Notes: generated by a model not told the origin, from the letters alone. DNA of 64,000 nt from JAUIIK01 sp963745675 (GCA_963745675.1 CAVUYM010000018.1:701376-765375); one strand, 5' to 3'. Positions 8,899 through 19,042 are shown, numbered from the stretch's first letter. Numbers and translations: made by a program.

Positions 8899-9912
8899 AT
8901 GAATAGCCTGAATGACCGCTTCAATCGACCACTTCGAGACCTGCGTATCTCCGTCACCGACCGCTGCAATTTCCGCTGTGTCTATTGCATGCCAAAGGAA
9001 ATTTTCGGAGCGAACTACCCTTTCCTCGCGAGAGATGAGGTGCTGAGCTTCGAAGAAATCGAACGCGTTACTCGCGTCTTCGCTCGCGGAGGGGTCACCA
9101 AGCTCCGCATAACCGGTGGCGAACCGCTGGTGCGACGAAACATCGAAGAGCTGGTCGAGCGCCTCGCATCGATCCCTGGTATCGATGATATTGCGATGAC
9201 GACGAACGGATCGATGCTGACACCGACGAAAGCCAGGGCGTTGAAAGACGCCGGGCTGGATCGCATTACGGTTAGCCTGGATTCTCTCGACAACGACATC
9301 TTCAAGTCGATGAACGATGTCAATTTTCCCGTTGAGCGCGTCCTGGCCGCGATCGACAACGCAATTGAGGTCGGTCTGGAGCCAGTCAAAGTCGACACCG
9401 TCGTCAAGCGCGGGCTCAACGATCACACCATCATCCAGCTTGCCAGCCACTTCCGACACAGCGGGGTCATTCCTCGCTTTATCGAATATATGGACGTTGG
9501 TTCGACCAATGGCTGGCGCATGGAGGATGTTGTTCCCGCACGCGAAATCATTGATGCTATCTCCGGGGAATGGGCAGTCGCGCCCGCTGAACCGAACTAC
9601 TACGGCGAAGTCGCCGATCGCTACCGCTACCTTGATGGCGGTGGCGAATTTGGCTTGATCTCCTCCGTCACCCAGCCATTCTGCGGAACATGCACCCGCG
9701 CCCGGCTCTCGGCTGACGGCCAGCTCTACACCTGTCTCTTCGGCACGCATGGCCATGATTTCCGAGCGCTGCTGCGCTCCGGCGCCTCGGATGAAGAACT
9801 CTTCAATCTGCTATCAAGCGTCTGGTTGAACCGTGCTGATCGCTATTCGGAACTCCGTTCCGAGAACACGATCTATCTGCGTAAAGTGGAAATGTCGCGC
9901 ATCGGCGGCTGA
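8899..9912 (+). CDS. moaA: MoaA-type radical SAM protein, molybdopterin cofactor biosynthesis
   Basis: Radical SAM GTP 3',8-cyclase family, first step of molybdenum cofactor synthesis. The start is taken at ATG 8899, giving 337 residues. The SAM-cluster motif is 'CNFRCVYC' near residue 20, followed by 'ITGGEPLVR' (GGE motif). The second, C-terminal Fe-S cluster is 'CGTCTRARLSADGQLYTCL', and the protein ends in Gly-Gly as MoaA does. No other moa/moe gene is in the window, so the gene stands alone. A strong hairpin terminator follows. Confidence 0.92.
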   Translation: MNSLNDRFNRPLRDLRISVTDRCNFRCVYCMPKEIFGANYPFLARDEVLSFEEIERVTRVFARGGVTKLRITGGEPLVRRNIEELVERLASIPGIDDIAMTTNGSMLTPTKARALKDAGLDRITVSLDSLDNDIFKSMNDVNFPVERVLAAIDNAIEVGLEPVKVDTVVKRGLNDHTIIQLASHFRHSGVIPRFIEYMDVGSTNGWRMEDVVPAREIIDAISGEWAVAPAEPNYYGEVADRYRYLDGGGEFGLISSVTQPFCGTCTRARLSADGQLYTCLFGTHGHDFRALLRSGASDEELFNLLSSVWLNRADRYSELRSENTIYLRKVEMSRIGG

Positions 9913-9933
9913 ATCGCATTCGCCAGCAACACG

Positions 9934-9966
9934 AAAACGGGGCCGCTTTCGCAGCCCCGTTTGTTT
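9934..9966 (+). terminator. Intrinsic terminator after moaA
   Basis: acggggccgc and gcagccccgt form a ten-base stem with one mismatch and a short TTTC-type loop, followed by a T-rich tail. It lies 20-odd bases after the moaA stop and could also stop transcription of the facing TadG-like gene. Confidence 0.8.
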
Positions 9967-9985
9967 GCGTTATTTGCTGGCCGCT

Positions 9986-11215
9986 CTATTCGACGAGGAA
10001 CAGTTCATACCGCGGAACGCTGCCAGAATTATATATCTGACGACGACGATCGCTCGTGCCACGAACATCCAACGTTCCAACAACGACCATACCCTTGATC
10101 GCTTCCCCATACGGATTCCCGTGAATCGTGACAGCGGAACATGGGGCGTTGAATATCCCTCCGATGTAGAACTCGCCATTGCCCTGGCTATCGAATTCGC
10201 TGCAATTGGCGATCCAGACAACCATCGAATCGGGCCCACCAGCATAAGGCGATGTCGCCGGCGCGCTTAGACTAACCTCGCCATTCTTCGGGATCGAAGT
10301 AGGTCGAACCAGTCGTACCGGAGAAGTAGAGCATGACATTCGAGCCCTCGATGCGAGAGTTCGTATTCTGCAGGCTGATGCTCGTGCCGTGGAAATAGTA
10401 GGTCCCGGGTTGCAACGTTGCCGTGCCTTTGATCGTCTGATCGCCCAGGCCGTCATAGTATCCAGGACTCAATGTGCAGCTGTTCTTGCAATCTGGAAAG
10501 GAGGTGATTTTGGTGAGCGCAGCCGCGTTGGGCGGCACTGCGCTAGCAAACGGATTCGTTATTGCAGGGCGGTTGTCTGCGAAAGCCTTTCGGAGCAGAC
10601 CCAGTTACCATTCGGATTTACCGATCCCACGGCGTCAATCTTGCCATCTACTTTGAACGCATTTGCGCCACCACTACGGACACGTTCCCATTCGACATCG
10701 CACTTCCGCCAATAACCTTGATGGTCATATTGCCGTTTACATACATGCCCGGCGGATCTAGTGCGATGAGTGCATAGTCACCATCATCGTATTCAGCTAT
10801 CTCGAGCGACTGCGTGTGCACCAACACCCCAGTTACCGGAATAGATGGCTCCAATAAAGAAGCGCTTGACGGGAGATGTCACATTGACTTCAACTCGCCC
10901 ATTGTGGTTATCACCTGTAACGTTTACCTGAACCGTCCCTGCGCCATCGCCGCTGGTTTTCACGCCATTGAGCCCCGCGTACGTAACAGAAGCGGATGAA
11001 ACTTTCGAGTAACTTTCACCGTGGAAGAGGGCCACGCCACCAGCGAGTGCAGCAGCGTCAGCCGCACTCTGCGCTTGTCTGCGCTGCGACATCAGATAAC
11101 CGACATCCAACGCGAGCGCCATTGCTCCAAAAAGGACAATCGAGAAAAGCGCAAACAGCACAAGGACCTGGCCTTTTTCCTTGTTATCGCGTTTTAGCCA
11201 GCTCACGTATTTCAT
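9986..11215 (-). CDS. TadG-like pilus-assembly / secreted protein (about four frameshifts)
   Basis: Starting at ATG 11215, the N-terminus has 'KEKGQVLVLFALFSIVLFG' and 'QRRQAQSAADAAALAGGVAL', the typical Flp-pilus TadG-type signature in which a single helix is followed by a Gln/Ala-rich segment. Four further pieces in shifted frames join into one protein: 10854 region 'VHTQSLEIAEYDDGDYALIA'; then 'VDGKIDAVGSVNPNGNW'; then 'NPFASAVPPNAAALTKIT' and 'CTLSPGYYDGLGDQTIKG'; then 'YAGGPDSMVVWIANC' to the end 'YELFLVE'. Total about 410 residues. It is a paralogue of the TadG-like gene at 38312-39520. No Tad secretion ATPase or channel gene is nearby. Confidence 0.72.
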
Positions 11216-11454
11216 CGGTTGGTCCTGCAATTCCTGCGAGCGTAAGTGCGTCTCACCCCTGTATAGCTTCATTACTTATTGTCTCCCCTTATGTCGTCCG
11301 TCTTTAGATCGAAAGGGTGTGATGCCTGATATACATAGGTCTGTTGTTGCAGGCGAAATTGGCTATGAAAAGTACTAAGGGGTGCTAGATACCAACCGGA
11401 CTATTTACTTCACGAAGGCGCTTACGCTAAAACCCGGTACTTCAAGTGGCACAC

Positions 11455-11492
11455 AGATTCGCCAGCCCAGAGATCTCTGGGCTGGCGAATCT
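11455..11492. repeat. Perfect 38-bp palindrome
   Basis: The 19-base arm agattcgccagcccagaga is followed directly by its exact reverse complement, with no loop and no T-run after it. It could be a cruciform, a regulator site, an element end or a terminator without U-tract. Confidence 0.8.
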
Positions 11493-11595
11493 AGTGGCCG
11501 GACGGTTGGCCAGAGCTGGATGACATTGCATTCGGCGGCAAACGAGGACAAATGATTGAGCAACCATGTCGATCGCCGCTCGTTCAATCTATGAA

Positions 11596-11679
11596 GAACC
11601 CCGCGCTTGCTCGTGAGAATCCAGCGGCCACGCTTGAGTCCCCACCATTGGTGGCAACCGGAAGGCAAGAGCGGGGTTC
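11596..11679. repeat. Structured element with inverted termini and inner hairpin
   Basis: The outer arms gaaccccgcgcttgc (11596-11610) and gcaagagcggggttc (11665-11679) are complementary apart from one base. Inside is the perfect palindrome ccaccattggtgg (11642-11654). A folded RNA or a small palindromic insertion would both fit. Confidence 0.5.
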
Positions 11680-11707
11680 GCCCCTATTGTAAGGACCATT
11701 GCCCTGA

Positions 11708-12217
11708 TTACCATACCTTTGGCACAAATCGTGCCGTGACTCGAGTCTTATAACTCTCGTAGCCTTGATAGGTAGCATTGAGCATGGCTTCTTCTCGACC
11801 AGATTTCGCACGCAAGAACAATGCGACAATGACCAGCATCAGCAACGACGGGATGCTCATCCAGACTATTGTCCAACCAGTCAAGGCTACGAGTATAGCC
11901 AGATACATTGGGTGGCGGACGCGCCCATACCACCCTCGTTCAACGAGTGTCGCGTTCTTCAGAGGTGATGGTGATACACGCAAGCTGTCGCCCAGATCGA
12001 CACGAGCCTGGTTAGCGATCAAGAATCCAAACACTATCAACAACGAGCCTGCCGCAATATTCAGAATGCGGTGCCACGGAGGTGACACGCTCAACTTTAG
12101 GTACGCACCGATGGGGCCAGCGACGAACGCCAGGCTGAGCAGCACAAACTGGGCCATGAGCCAACCAAAGTCATTTCCAAGTCGCTCGCCTGCCGAGCGC
12201 TTTCGATGTGCTGCCAC
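11708..12217 (-). CDS. Isoprenylcysteine carboxyl methyltransferase-type membrane methyltransferase
   Basis: A 169-residue integral membrane protein with four or five hydrophobic helices. It carries the ICMT/PEMT family signature 'LVERGWYGRVRHPMYLAI' (R101-H102-P103-M104-Y105), followed by the C-terminal 'EEAMLNATYQGYESY' and 'RFVPKVW'. These proteins use S-adenosylmethionine to methylate lipids or protein carboxyl groups; bacterial substrates are mostly unknown. It starts 45 bases after the cyclic-di-GMP gene and is probably cotranscribed with it. Confidence 0.85.
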   Translation of the reverse strand: MAAHRKRSAGERLGNDFGWLMAQFVLLSLAFVAGPIGAYLKLSVSPPWHRILNIAAGSLLIVFGFLIANQARVDLGDSLRVSPSPLKNATLVERGWYGRVRHPMYLAILVALTGWTIVWMSIPSLLMLVIVALFLRAKSGREEAMLNATYQGYESYKTRVTARFVPKVW

Positions 12218-12262
12218 AGCGTTCGGTCCTTCATGTGACGCAGAAGGTCAGACGGAACGATG

Positions 12263-14878
12263 CTACCACTCTCGAGGGAGACTAAATTCCCTGATGCCCC
12301 TAGCAGATGGTCGAACTCGATCATAAAGACGCGCATCGGCGCGCGCAACGAGTTCGGTTGCACGCGTGTCGCCATTGACACTTTGAGAAAAGCCACAGCG
12401 CAGGCCGACATTCAGAATGACGCCGTCCCCGATATCACACGCCACCGGCGCTTCGATACGCTCGATTATTTCCTCCAATGGCGTCCACAGGGAACCTTTC
12501 AAAATGGCCGCAAATTCATCGCCACCGTAGCGGGCGACGATATCCTGCGGGCGGAGCCGCTGGACGACTGCATCCGCGACCGCTTTTAGCGCACTATCCC
12601 CGGAAAGGTGACCGAAGTTGTCGTTTATTGCCTTAAGGCCGATGACGTCGACGATGAGCAAATGGATCGCGTCGGTGCCATCTCGTTCGGATACGATCTG
12701 GTCGAGTTGCTCGTAAAACGCGCGATGATTGAGAACACCAGTTAGACCATCAGTCATTGCTGCCCGTTTAGCAATGTCGTGCAGCTGTGCAACGCGCACG
12801 GTTGATGCGACCGGAGCTGCAATAGCGTGCAGCAGGTCAATGTGCCGGCCAGCCACCTCACCGGGCGTGACCAAAACGAGCTCGATCAGTCCAATCAGTC
12901 TATCTTCCACATGCATCGGAAACATGACCGTCTTGTCACTGAGTTCGGTCGAAGGCGTTCTACCAAGAATCACTGCGTCAGGAGGATGTATCTGTGTGCC
13001 CTGCACGCTGACCCTGGATTGCTCCAGGGCAACGGGAGGTGGAAGGTCCGAATCGCCAGCGGATAGAACGAAGTTCTGAGTTTCATCGTCAAAAAGCCAG
13101 ATAACGATGTCGGCAAGGTCAAGCTCATCCCGAACGATCTTGTGAACACGATCGAGGAAAGAGTCAATCTCGGTCAGCGATCCGATCTCGCTGGCCACGC
13201 GCTGCATCACCTGCAGCCCGGCAACATCTGAGATATTCATCGGCAAAAGCGTTGATGGTTTGCGTGTCGATTGCGGGGTAGCAGTGACCAGCTGACGAAC
13301 GTCCGTGTCTGAGTCGAGTAGCGCGAGGATGGCTTCGACAACATCAGGGTGAAATTGACTTCCGCTTCCATTCGCCAATTCCTGCGTGGCCTGTTCAACA
13401 CTGAGCGAAGAGCGATAGACGCGATTGCTGGTCATCGTTTCAAGCGCGTCAGCGACACTTAGGATGGCAGCACTGAGCGGGATATCGGCGCCGCGCAACC
13501 CATCCGGATAGCCTCGACCATCAAACCACTCGTGATGATGCCGGACCATTGGTATGAGTCCGGCAAGCAGCGGGCTCCTGCTAACGATGTTTGCACCCAA
13601 CTCGGCGTGGCTCATCATGATCAGGCGCTCTTCAGAATTGAGCGGTCCCGCTTTGGCGAGTACACGATCGGGAACTCCAATTTTGCCAATATCGTGCAGT
13701 AGGCCCGCCAGTTCGATCTGCTCGGCCTCTTCTTCGGTGAACCCAAGTTTCAACGCAAGGCGTTGCGCGAGTTCGGATACCCGCAACGAGTGCATATGCG
13801 TAAACGGGTCGCGTGCGTCAACCGCTGCCGAGAGTGATTCTATAGCCGCCCGATATTGACTGTCCTCCCGTTCATCATTGAGCAAGCGATAGATGGCATT
13901 TGCAATGTGATTCGCAGTCAGCTCCACGATTCGCAAATCGCGCTCACTGTATCGTGCTGGTAGTTCGTGGCCAACCATGACAACGCCAAAGATCTTCGTG
14001 CCACTTACCAACGGCGCAATCATCAGCGAACGCCAGGTTGCGTCGTCACGACCGTAGGCGTCTTCGTCTTCCAGCACGTTGTCTACCAGCAGCGGCTCGC
14101 CGGTCCTGAAAACCCGCCCGGCCTTGCTGCCTTCCACCGGAACAATAAAACCGAGATTGGAGAAGCTGTCCGATCTCTTGTAGGCAACAACTTCCAATGC
14201 ATCTCGATCATTCGTACTGACAAGCAAGGCAAAGAGAGTGTTTTCAATGACGGTACCCAACTCCACCTGAAGCATGCTACCGATTGACGGGACATCAGGG
14301 GCGACGGATATCTGCTGCTCGAGGCGGTGAATGAAGCTCAAATCATTGAGATGATCCTCGAAGTGATGTGTACTTTCGACGCGAGCGCATTCACCGGCGC
14401 TTGTAAACGCGACGAACTCGATCAAATCGAGCTCCTCCGGTGTAAGGTCTATCCGCTTCTGAAATGAAGCGATGAGTCGGCCGCGGAGCGCCCGCGGATG
14501 AGCCAACGAGAGAACAGCGCAACAACCACCGGCAGCGATCTCAACCCGTGGCAAACTGCCAGCCACAACGTCGTCGACCATCTCCCGTGGGCGACGATCG
14601 CTCGACCTCACCAGATTGGACGTATCAAGCGTGCAGCTTCCAATCCGCTCACTGAGGAACGCTTCAGCGATACGCCAGATATCCGCCTTAGAATCGGCCA
14701 GACTCAGCAAACGCGATAGGCGGAGTAAATCGCCAGAGCCCACACTCGTCGTTGCGGTAAGCTCGGTCGCCTCGGAGAGCAGCTGAATCTTGCCGCCGGT
14801 CATTCTGTTCGATGCAAGGTTGACCATCCAGTGGTCCGCACCATCTTCATCCAAAACATTATTCTCAGTCTCGCTCAC
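12263..14878 (-). CDS. GAF / HD-GYP / GAF / GGDEF cyclic-di-GMP signalling protein
   Basis: An 871-residue soluble protein. A GAF-like sensor lies at about 190-340 ('GSKAGRVFRTGEPLLVDN'), an HD-GYP phosphodiesterase at about 345-520 with 'HDIGKIGVPD' near 394 and 'HHEWFDGRGYPDGL' near 450, a second GAF at about 560-700, and a C-terminal GGDEF at about 715-865 with an intact GGDEF motif near 786. An RxxD inhibitory site (RPQD) sits five residues before it. Both synthesis and hydrolysis of cyclic-di-GMP therefore look possible, which implies switching by the GAF sensors. The frame is intact over 2.6 kb despite frameshifted neighbours. Confidence 0.92.
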   Translation of the reverse strand: MSETENNVLDEDGADHWMVNLASNRMTGGKIQLLSEATELTATTSVGSGDLLRLSRLLSLADSKADIWRIAEAFLSERIGSCTLDTSNLVRSSDRRPREMVDDVVAGSLPRVEIAAGGCCAVLSLAHPRALRGRLIASFQKRIDLTPEELDLIEFVAFTSAGECARVESTHHFEDHLNDLSFIHRLEQQISVAPDVPSIGSMLQVELGTVIENTLFALLVSTNDRDALEVVAYKRSDSFSNLGFIVPVEGSKAGRVFRTGEPLLVDNVLEDEDAYGRDDATWRSLMIAPLVSGTKIFGVVMVGHELPARYSERDLRIVELTANHIANAIYRLLNDEREDSQYRAAIESLSAAVDARDPFTHMHSLRVSELAQRLALKLGFTEEEAEQIELAGLLHDIGKIGVPDRVLAKAGPLNSEERLIMMSHAELGANIVSRSPLLAGLIPMVRHHHEWFDGRGYPDGLRGADIPLSAAILSVADALETMTSNRVYRSSLSVEQATQELANGSGSQFHPDVVEAILALLDSDTDVRQLVTATPQSTRKPSTLLPMNISDVAGLQVMQRVASEIGSLTEIDSFLDRVHKIVRDELDLADIVIWLFDDETQNFVLSAGDSDLPPPVALEQSRVSVQGTQIHPPDAVILGRTPSTELSDKTVMFPMHVEDRLIGLIELVLVTPGEVAGRHIDLLHAIAAPVASTVRVAQLHDIAKRAAMTDGLTGVLNHRAFYEQLDQIVSERDGTDAIHLLIVDVIGLKAINDNFGHLSGDSALKAVADAVVQRLRPQDIVARYGGDEFAAILKGSLWTPLEEIIERIEAPVACDIGDGVILNVGLRCGFSQSVNGDTRATELVARADARLYDRVRPSARGIREFSLPREW

Positions 14879-15144
14879 CTCATTATCGTTCTCAGACTGC
14901 GCAGCAGCTGGACCCGAAGGTACCGATCAGGGTAGGCAATCCAGACCATACTCGCCAGATTCATACCGGCGTCCAGGCTCGACTGGTCGCTTGAGGGAAG
15001 CCAGTTTCCGACGTAAGATGCCCGATGCGTTGGGATTGGGAGGCAAGATGCGGGCTTCGGACCGACTGAAAGAAGGGCCCCGAAGTCGTTCACATTCGAA
15101 ACCCATCATTGACGCGATTACAGCCAATCAAGAAGGAGCGGAAA

Positions 15145-16769
15145 ATGACCTGGACGAACAAAGGCGTGACACATCGATCGACCATCATGGGGACGCGCGG
15201 GATGGTCGCTTCCGCTCATCCGCTATCATCCCTGGCCGGGGTGCAGATGCTCCAGCAGGGCGGTTCGGCGGTCGATGCGATCGTCGCGATGTGCGCTGCG
15301 CTCAACGTCGTTGAGCCATACATGTCCGGCCTCGGCGGCGGCGGGGCCATGATCATCCACCCCGCCGGTGGCGAGACCCAGACCCTCTTCTACGGCGGCG
15401 CTTTTCCAGCGAACGCAAATGTTGATACGCTCGACTATGGACACCGTCGATATCGGAGCGCGGGCCAGCACTCTACCGGCTGCGGCGATGGGCTGGTTTG
15501 CAGCACACGAAAAATTCGGCGTTCTCAAACGCGAAACATTGCTTGCGCCAGCAATAGGATATGCCCGCGCTGGAGTGGGATTGACCGTCAAGAACAGCGA
15601 ATTCTATGACGCGGGAAGCCATCGCCTGAACGATGGCGGACGCGCGATATTCTTCCCAAATGGGTCGCGCTCGCCGGCCGGAACAGTGATCCGTCAGTCG
15701 AACCTGGCTGATACATACGCTGCTATCGCGGAACATGGCATCGGCGTCATCTACGATGGCCCGGTTGGCGCGGAACTCGTGCGGGCAATTCAGGCAGCCG
15801 ATGGGCTCATCACGCAGGCCGACCTGGCAAGCACATCCGTTGAGTGGGGCAAGCCTTCCATCAGTTCGTATCGTGGCTACCAGGTTCGCACCACTCCCTG
15901 GCCGCTTACAGCCTATGAGATGCAAATGAATCTCAATATCATGGAAGGCTATGATCTCGGCGCAAGCGGCCACAACACAGCAGAGACCCTGCACACTATC
16001 GTTGAGTCGATGAAGCTCTCGATGACCGAACGTTCGAAGTACGCCGGCAGCACCACACCGCCACCCGACGGATTGCTTTCAAAGGCATACGCTGATGAGC
16101 GCCGAAGCTTGATCGATCCGTCTACCGCTAAGCCGATCGCCAATGAGCGCGGAACGCGCCTGTTCCCACCTGACACGATTCAGCCGGGCAGCCCGCAGGA
16201 CTACATCCGTGAGTGCACGACCCATCTCAGCGCTATCGATTCTGAGGGCAATGCCGTTGCGATTACCCAGAGTCTCGGCGCAGCCTTCGGATCTGGCTTC
16301 GTTGCCGGCTCAACCGGCATCGCGATGAATAATTATCTCTACTTCTTCGACCTCGAACCGGACAGCCCGAACGTCATCGGTCCCGATACAACATGGGCGC
16401 TGCCACTGATGCCAACGATGATATTCGATGACGAAAAGCTCTTTCTGATCATCGGAACACCGGGAGCATTTGGAATACCGCATACGACCACCCAGATGAT
16501 CTCGAATGTGATCGATCACGGTTTCGGCGTCCAGGCCGCTATCGAAGCTGCCACGCTTGCGCCTCTTCTCCGGCAACCGCCTGGTGCTTGAAAACCGTGT
16601 CTCGGGCGATGTTGTCTCCGATCTGCGCTCTCGCGGCCACGAAGTTGAGATGATCGACGCTTTCTCCGCCGCGGTCGGCGGCGGCCAGGGCATCCTGATC
16701 GATCCCGACACTGGCGTCTATTCCGGTGGTGGCGATCCACGCCGCGACGGGACTGCTTTGGGCTATTGA
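15145..16769 (+). CDS. ggt: Gamma-glutamyltranspeptidase family protein (two frameshifts)
   Basis: Ntn-hydrolase of the gamma-glutamyltransferase family, which cleaves gamma-glutamyl bonds such as that of glutathione. The start ATG 15145 follows 'aaggagcgg'. The first frame has 'GVVASAHPLSSLAG'-type residues (here 'RGMVASAHPLSSLAG') and 'AVDAIVAMCAALNVVEPYMS'. After a break near 15437 comes 'GARASTLPAAAMGWF'. The processing/catalytic region is 'CTTHLSAIDSEGNAVA', whose Thr would become the nucleophile. A second break near 16545 leads to 'GNRLVLENR', 'GHEVEMIDAFS' and the end 'GDPRRDGTALGY'. About 540 residues. No signal peptide is seen, unlike E. coli Ggt. Confidence 0.82.
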
Positions 16770-17117
16770 TACTGGCCCGACCTGGTTCGTAATGCCGCGA
16801 CGGTGACAACATGGGGCTCGGAAACTATTTTGGCAGCGGCTTCGCCCCTCTAGAGGCGATCGCCGTCGCGGTGCGTGACGTATGAACGAACTAAATATAG
16901 ATCTGCCGGCGTTCAAAAAACCGGCGAAGGGCCGTGCAGAAGTATCTTGGTACTTCGGCAAGGCATTAAGTACCGCCACGGGTACGGTACTGGTACTCTA
17001 CCCTCAATGTGAATCCGACCTTTAAAGTGGCATGCAACGGTTCGGGAAGTATTGTTCCGGACATCAGACGCTCAGCGTGATTGTTTCAATCGCTCCATCG
17101 CTGAGAGGAGAAAAGGC
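16770..17117. other. Intergenic region; 24-codon remnant and GTAC-rich promoter area
   Basis: A short open frame at 16811-16885 (MGLGNYFGSGFAPLEAIAVA...) looks like the end of some protein but cannot be assigned. From 16948 to 17000 the sequence is rich in GGTACT/AGTACC: ggtactt and aagtacc flank 16950-16972, and gtactggtact is at 16987-16997. A tggtactct-type block just ahead of a secreted-protein gene may be regulatory. Confidence 0.4.
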
Positions 17118-17600
17118 ATGCGTAGAACAACGATTTCCAGATTGATGACGACAGCCATCGCATTCGTTGCAGTCCTTGCTGTCGTGACGTCGGCGTCCGC
17201 CGGGCGGGCCTGGTGCCGAGCTGATCCAGTGTTGATCGTTAACGGCGACGTCATTGACATCCAGGTGTCTTCACAGCTGGAGATGTACAGTTCCGCGACC
17301 GGGCCAATCGAGATGGTCGTCAGAGTTGAGCGGGGCACCCGAGCAAATGTGGTCCTGCAGGACTTCGGCTTCGGACGCGGCTACGACGTCGAAGTCGAAT
17401 ACGTTCGAAACATGAAGCGGGGTGTACTCGCTGAAGTTCATTTGCGGGCTCCAGCTGACGACAGTTCCCTACCGGTGACTGTCCACGGTGCACGGGTAAC
17501 CACAAAGCTCGGAGGAGTTCTCTTCGGCGGCAATTCGCTCGTCTGGCTAGATGATGGTTCGGGCACTGCCAATCAGTGGATCGTTCTCGAAGTGAAGTAA
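17118..17600 (+). CDS. Secreted protein of unknown function ('AWCRADP' family)
   Basis: A 160-residue exported protein. ATG 17118 is chosen because it follows the strong 'gaggagaaaagg' ribosome site and opens a classic signal peptide: MRRTT, a hydrophobic core to about residue 24, and 'ASAG' as the likely cleavage site. The mature part starts 'RAWCRADPVLIVNGDVIDIQ', which I recall from other Chloroflexi secreted proteins without known function. The rest is beta-rich. It is followed by the HD-GYP membrane protein after 42 bases. Confidence 0.75.
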   Translation: MRRTTISRLMTTAIAFVAVLAVVTSASAGRAWCRADPVLIVNGDVIDIQVSSQLEMYSSATGPIEMVVRVERGTRANVVLQDFGFGRGYDVEVEYVRNMKRGVLAEVHLRAPADDSSLPVTVHGARVTTKLGGVLFGGNSLVWLDDGSGTANQWIVLEVK

Positions 17601-17642
17601 TAGCCGCAGTTATGTCTACTCGCAACGGCACAAGATAGACAG

Positions 17643-18971
17643 ATGACTAGATCTGGATTGTGGATAAGAACATACATCACCGGGCTCGGAGTGCTTACTT
17701 TGAGCCTGGTGATCTATTTTCTGACTCTCTTCTATTTGCCCAGCAGTTCCGAGTGGGCGATGGCGGCGCTGCTTGTGGCTTTCACTGCTGCGGCATATCG
17801 TTTTCCGATTCACTTTGACGTCAAATCCAGCACCATCCTCGATTCAAGCATCATTTTCGCGAGTGCCCTGCTCTTTCAACCCGGTCTGGCCATGCTCATC
17901 ATTGTCATTGGAGCGCTGATCGGGCACATCTCCCGAAGCTTTGAACCTGAGGAGATGATCTTCAACCTGTCCCAGGCCGCACTTCAAGCGGCTTTCGCAA
18001 GCCTCGTTCTCCTCGCTGTCGGATGGAACTTCGGTTCGATGGACTTCGACGGTGGACGCACGTTGGCTGTCTTGCTTATCGTCGCGTCCACAATCTATCT
18101 GACCAACACCGTGCTTGTAGCTCTAGTCATCGCCCTCCATACCGGTATGAATCCATTTCGGGTCTGGCTCCAGTCGACGACCCGCAACGACGGTATCGAA
18201 CAGGTCGGTCAATTTACCCTCGGAGCGCTTGCGGCTATCGTCGCTAGCGCTCAACCGTGGGCGCTACCGTTGCTTCTCGTCCCCGGCATCATCATCGGAT
18301 TGTCACTTCGGCGACAGAACGAATTACGCGAACGCACTATCAATGCCGTGCAACGCCTTGCGGATCTCGTCGATCTTCGTGACCCCTACACTGCAAGCCA
18401 TTCGCGACGTGTTGCAGGCATCGCGCGCGAAATCGCCACGGCACTGGGGCTCGACCCTGACGATATTCGCATCATCGAACGAGCTGGTCAGGTGCATGAC
18501 ATCGGGAAGATCGTGATCGATCTCGGGCTTCTTTCCAAGCCCGACAAGCTGACCAATGAAGAATGGAAGGTTTTCCAGCAGCACCCTGTATCGGGCGTAC
18601 AGATGCTGGAGCTTTTTCCAGACTTTGCGGACGGCGTCGCGCTCGTACGGTCACATCACGAGCGCGTGGATGGGAATGGCTATCCGGACGGGATCGCGGG
18701 GGATGAGATACCGCTCGGTGCGCGAATACTTGCCGTAGCAGATGCTTTTGATGCGATGGCGAGCCCGCGCCCCTATCGGGGAGCATTGCCTCCCGAGGTC
18801 GTGCTGTCAGAACTCACGAGCGGTAGGGGAACGCATTGGGATGCCAGGGTTGTCGACGCGCTGTTGCAGCTCATAGATATTGGCCGCGTTGTCATCGGGG
18901 ATGCCAATCAACGGCCGTATATTGTCGATGCGATCGGATATGAAGAGAACCTGGAGTTCGAGGCGGCGTAG
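17643..18971 (+). CDS. Membrane-anchored HD-GYP phosphodiesterase
   Basis: A 442-residue protein with an N-terminal integral membrane sensor of six to seven helices (about 12-230) and a cytoplasmic HD-GYP domain. 'DLRDPYTASHSRRVA' begins the domain, 'HDIGKIVIDLGLLSKPDKL' gives the H285-D286 pair, and 'HHERVDGNGYPDGI' near 337-350 carries the GYP motif. It should hydrolyse cyclic-di-GMP in response to a membrane or extracellular signal. No known sensor domain name was recognised for the membrane part. A bidirectional terminator follows. Confidence 0.92.
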   Translation: MTRSGLWIRTYITGLGVLTLSLVIYFLTLFYLPSSSEWAMAALLVAFTAAAYRFPIHFDVKSSTILDSSIIFASALLFQPGLAMLIIVIGALIGHISRSFEPEEMIFNLSQAALQAAFASLVLLAVGWNFGSMDFDGGRTLAVLLIVASTIYLTNTVLVALVIALHTGMNPFRVWLQSTTRNDGIEQVGQFTLGALAAIVASAQPWALPLLLVPGIIIGLSLRRQNELRERTINAVQRLADLVDLRDPYTASHSRRVAGIAREIATALGLDPDDIRIIERAGQVHDIGKIVIDLGLLSKPDKLTNEEWKVFQQHPVSGVQMLELFPDFADGVALVRSHHERVDGNGYPDGIAGDEIPLGARILAVADAFDAMASPRPYRGALPPEVVLSELTSGRGTHWDARVVDALLQLIDIGRVVIGDANQRPYIVDAIGYEENLEFEAA

Positions 18972-18996
18972 AGTGCATGAAGTCGGGCCAAAATTC

Positions 18997-19026
18997 AAAA
19001 TCCCACTGCGATTGCAGCGGGATTTT
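18997..19026. terminator. Bidirectional terminator between HD-GYP gene and 16S rRNA
   Basis: aaaatcccactgc and gcagcgggatttt form a 13-base stem with one mismatch around a gatt loop, flanked by A and T runs so that it works on both strands. It ends the HD-GYP message (plus) and the 16S transcript (minus). Confidence 0.85.
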
Positions 19027-19042
19027 TCTACGCCCATTGGCG

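Larger units (their letters stand above)
11216..11707. other. Intergenic region with nested palindromes
   Basis: About 490 bases upstream of the TadG-like gene and downstream of the methyltransferase gene. No credible protein is seen; a minus-strand frame at 11405-11668 resembles nothing I know. It contains a perfect 38-base palindrome (11455-11492) and an 84-base structured element bounded by inverted repeats (11596-11679). Confidence 0.5.
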
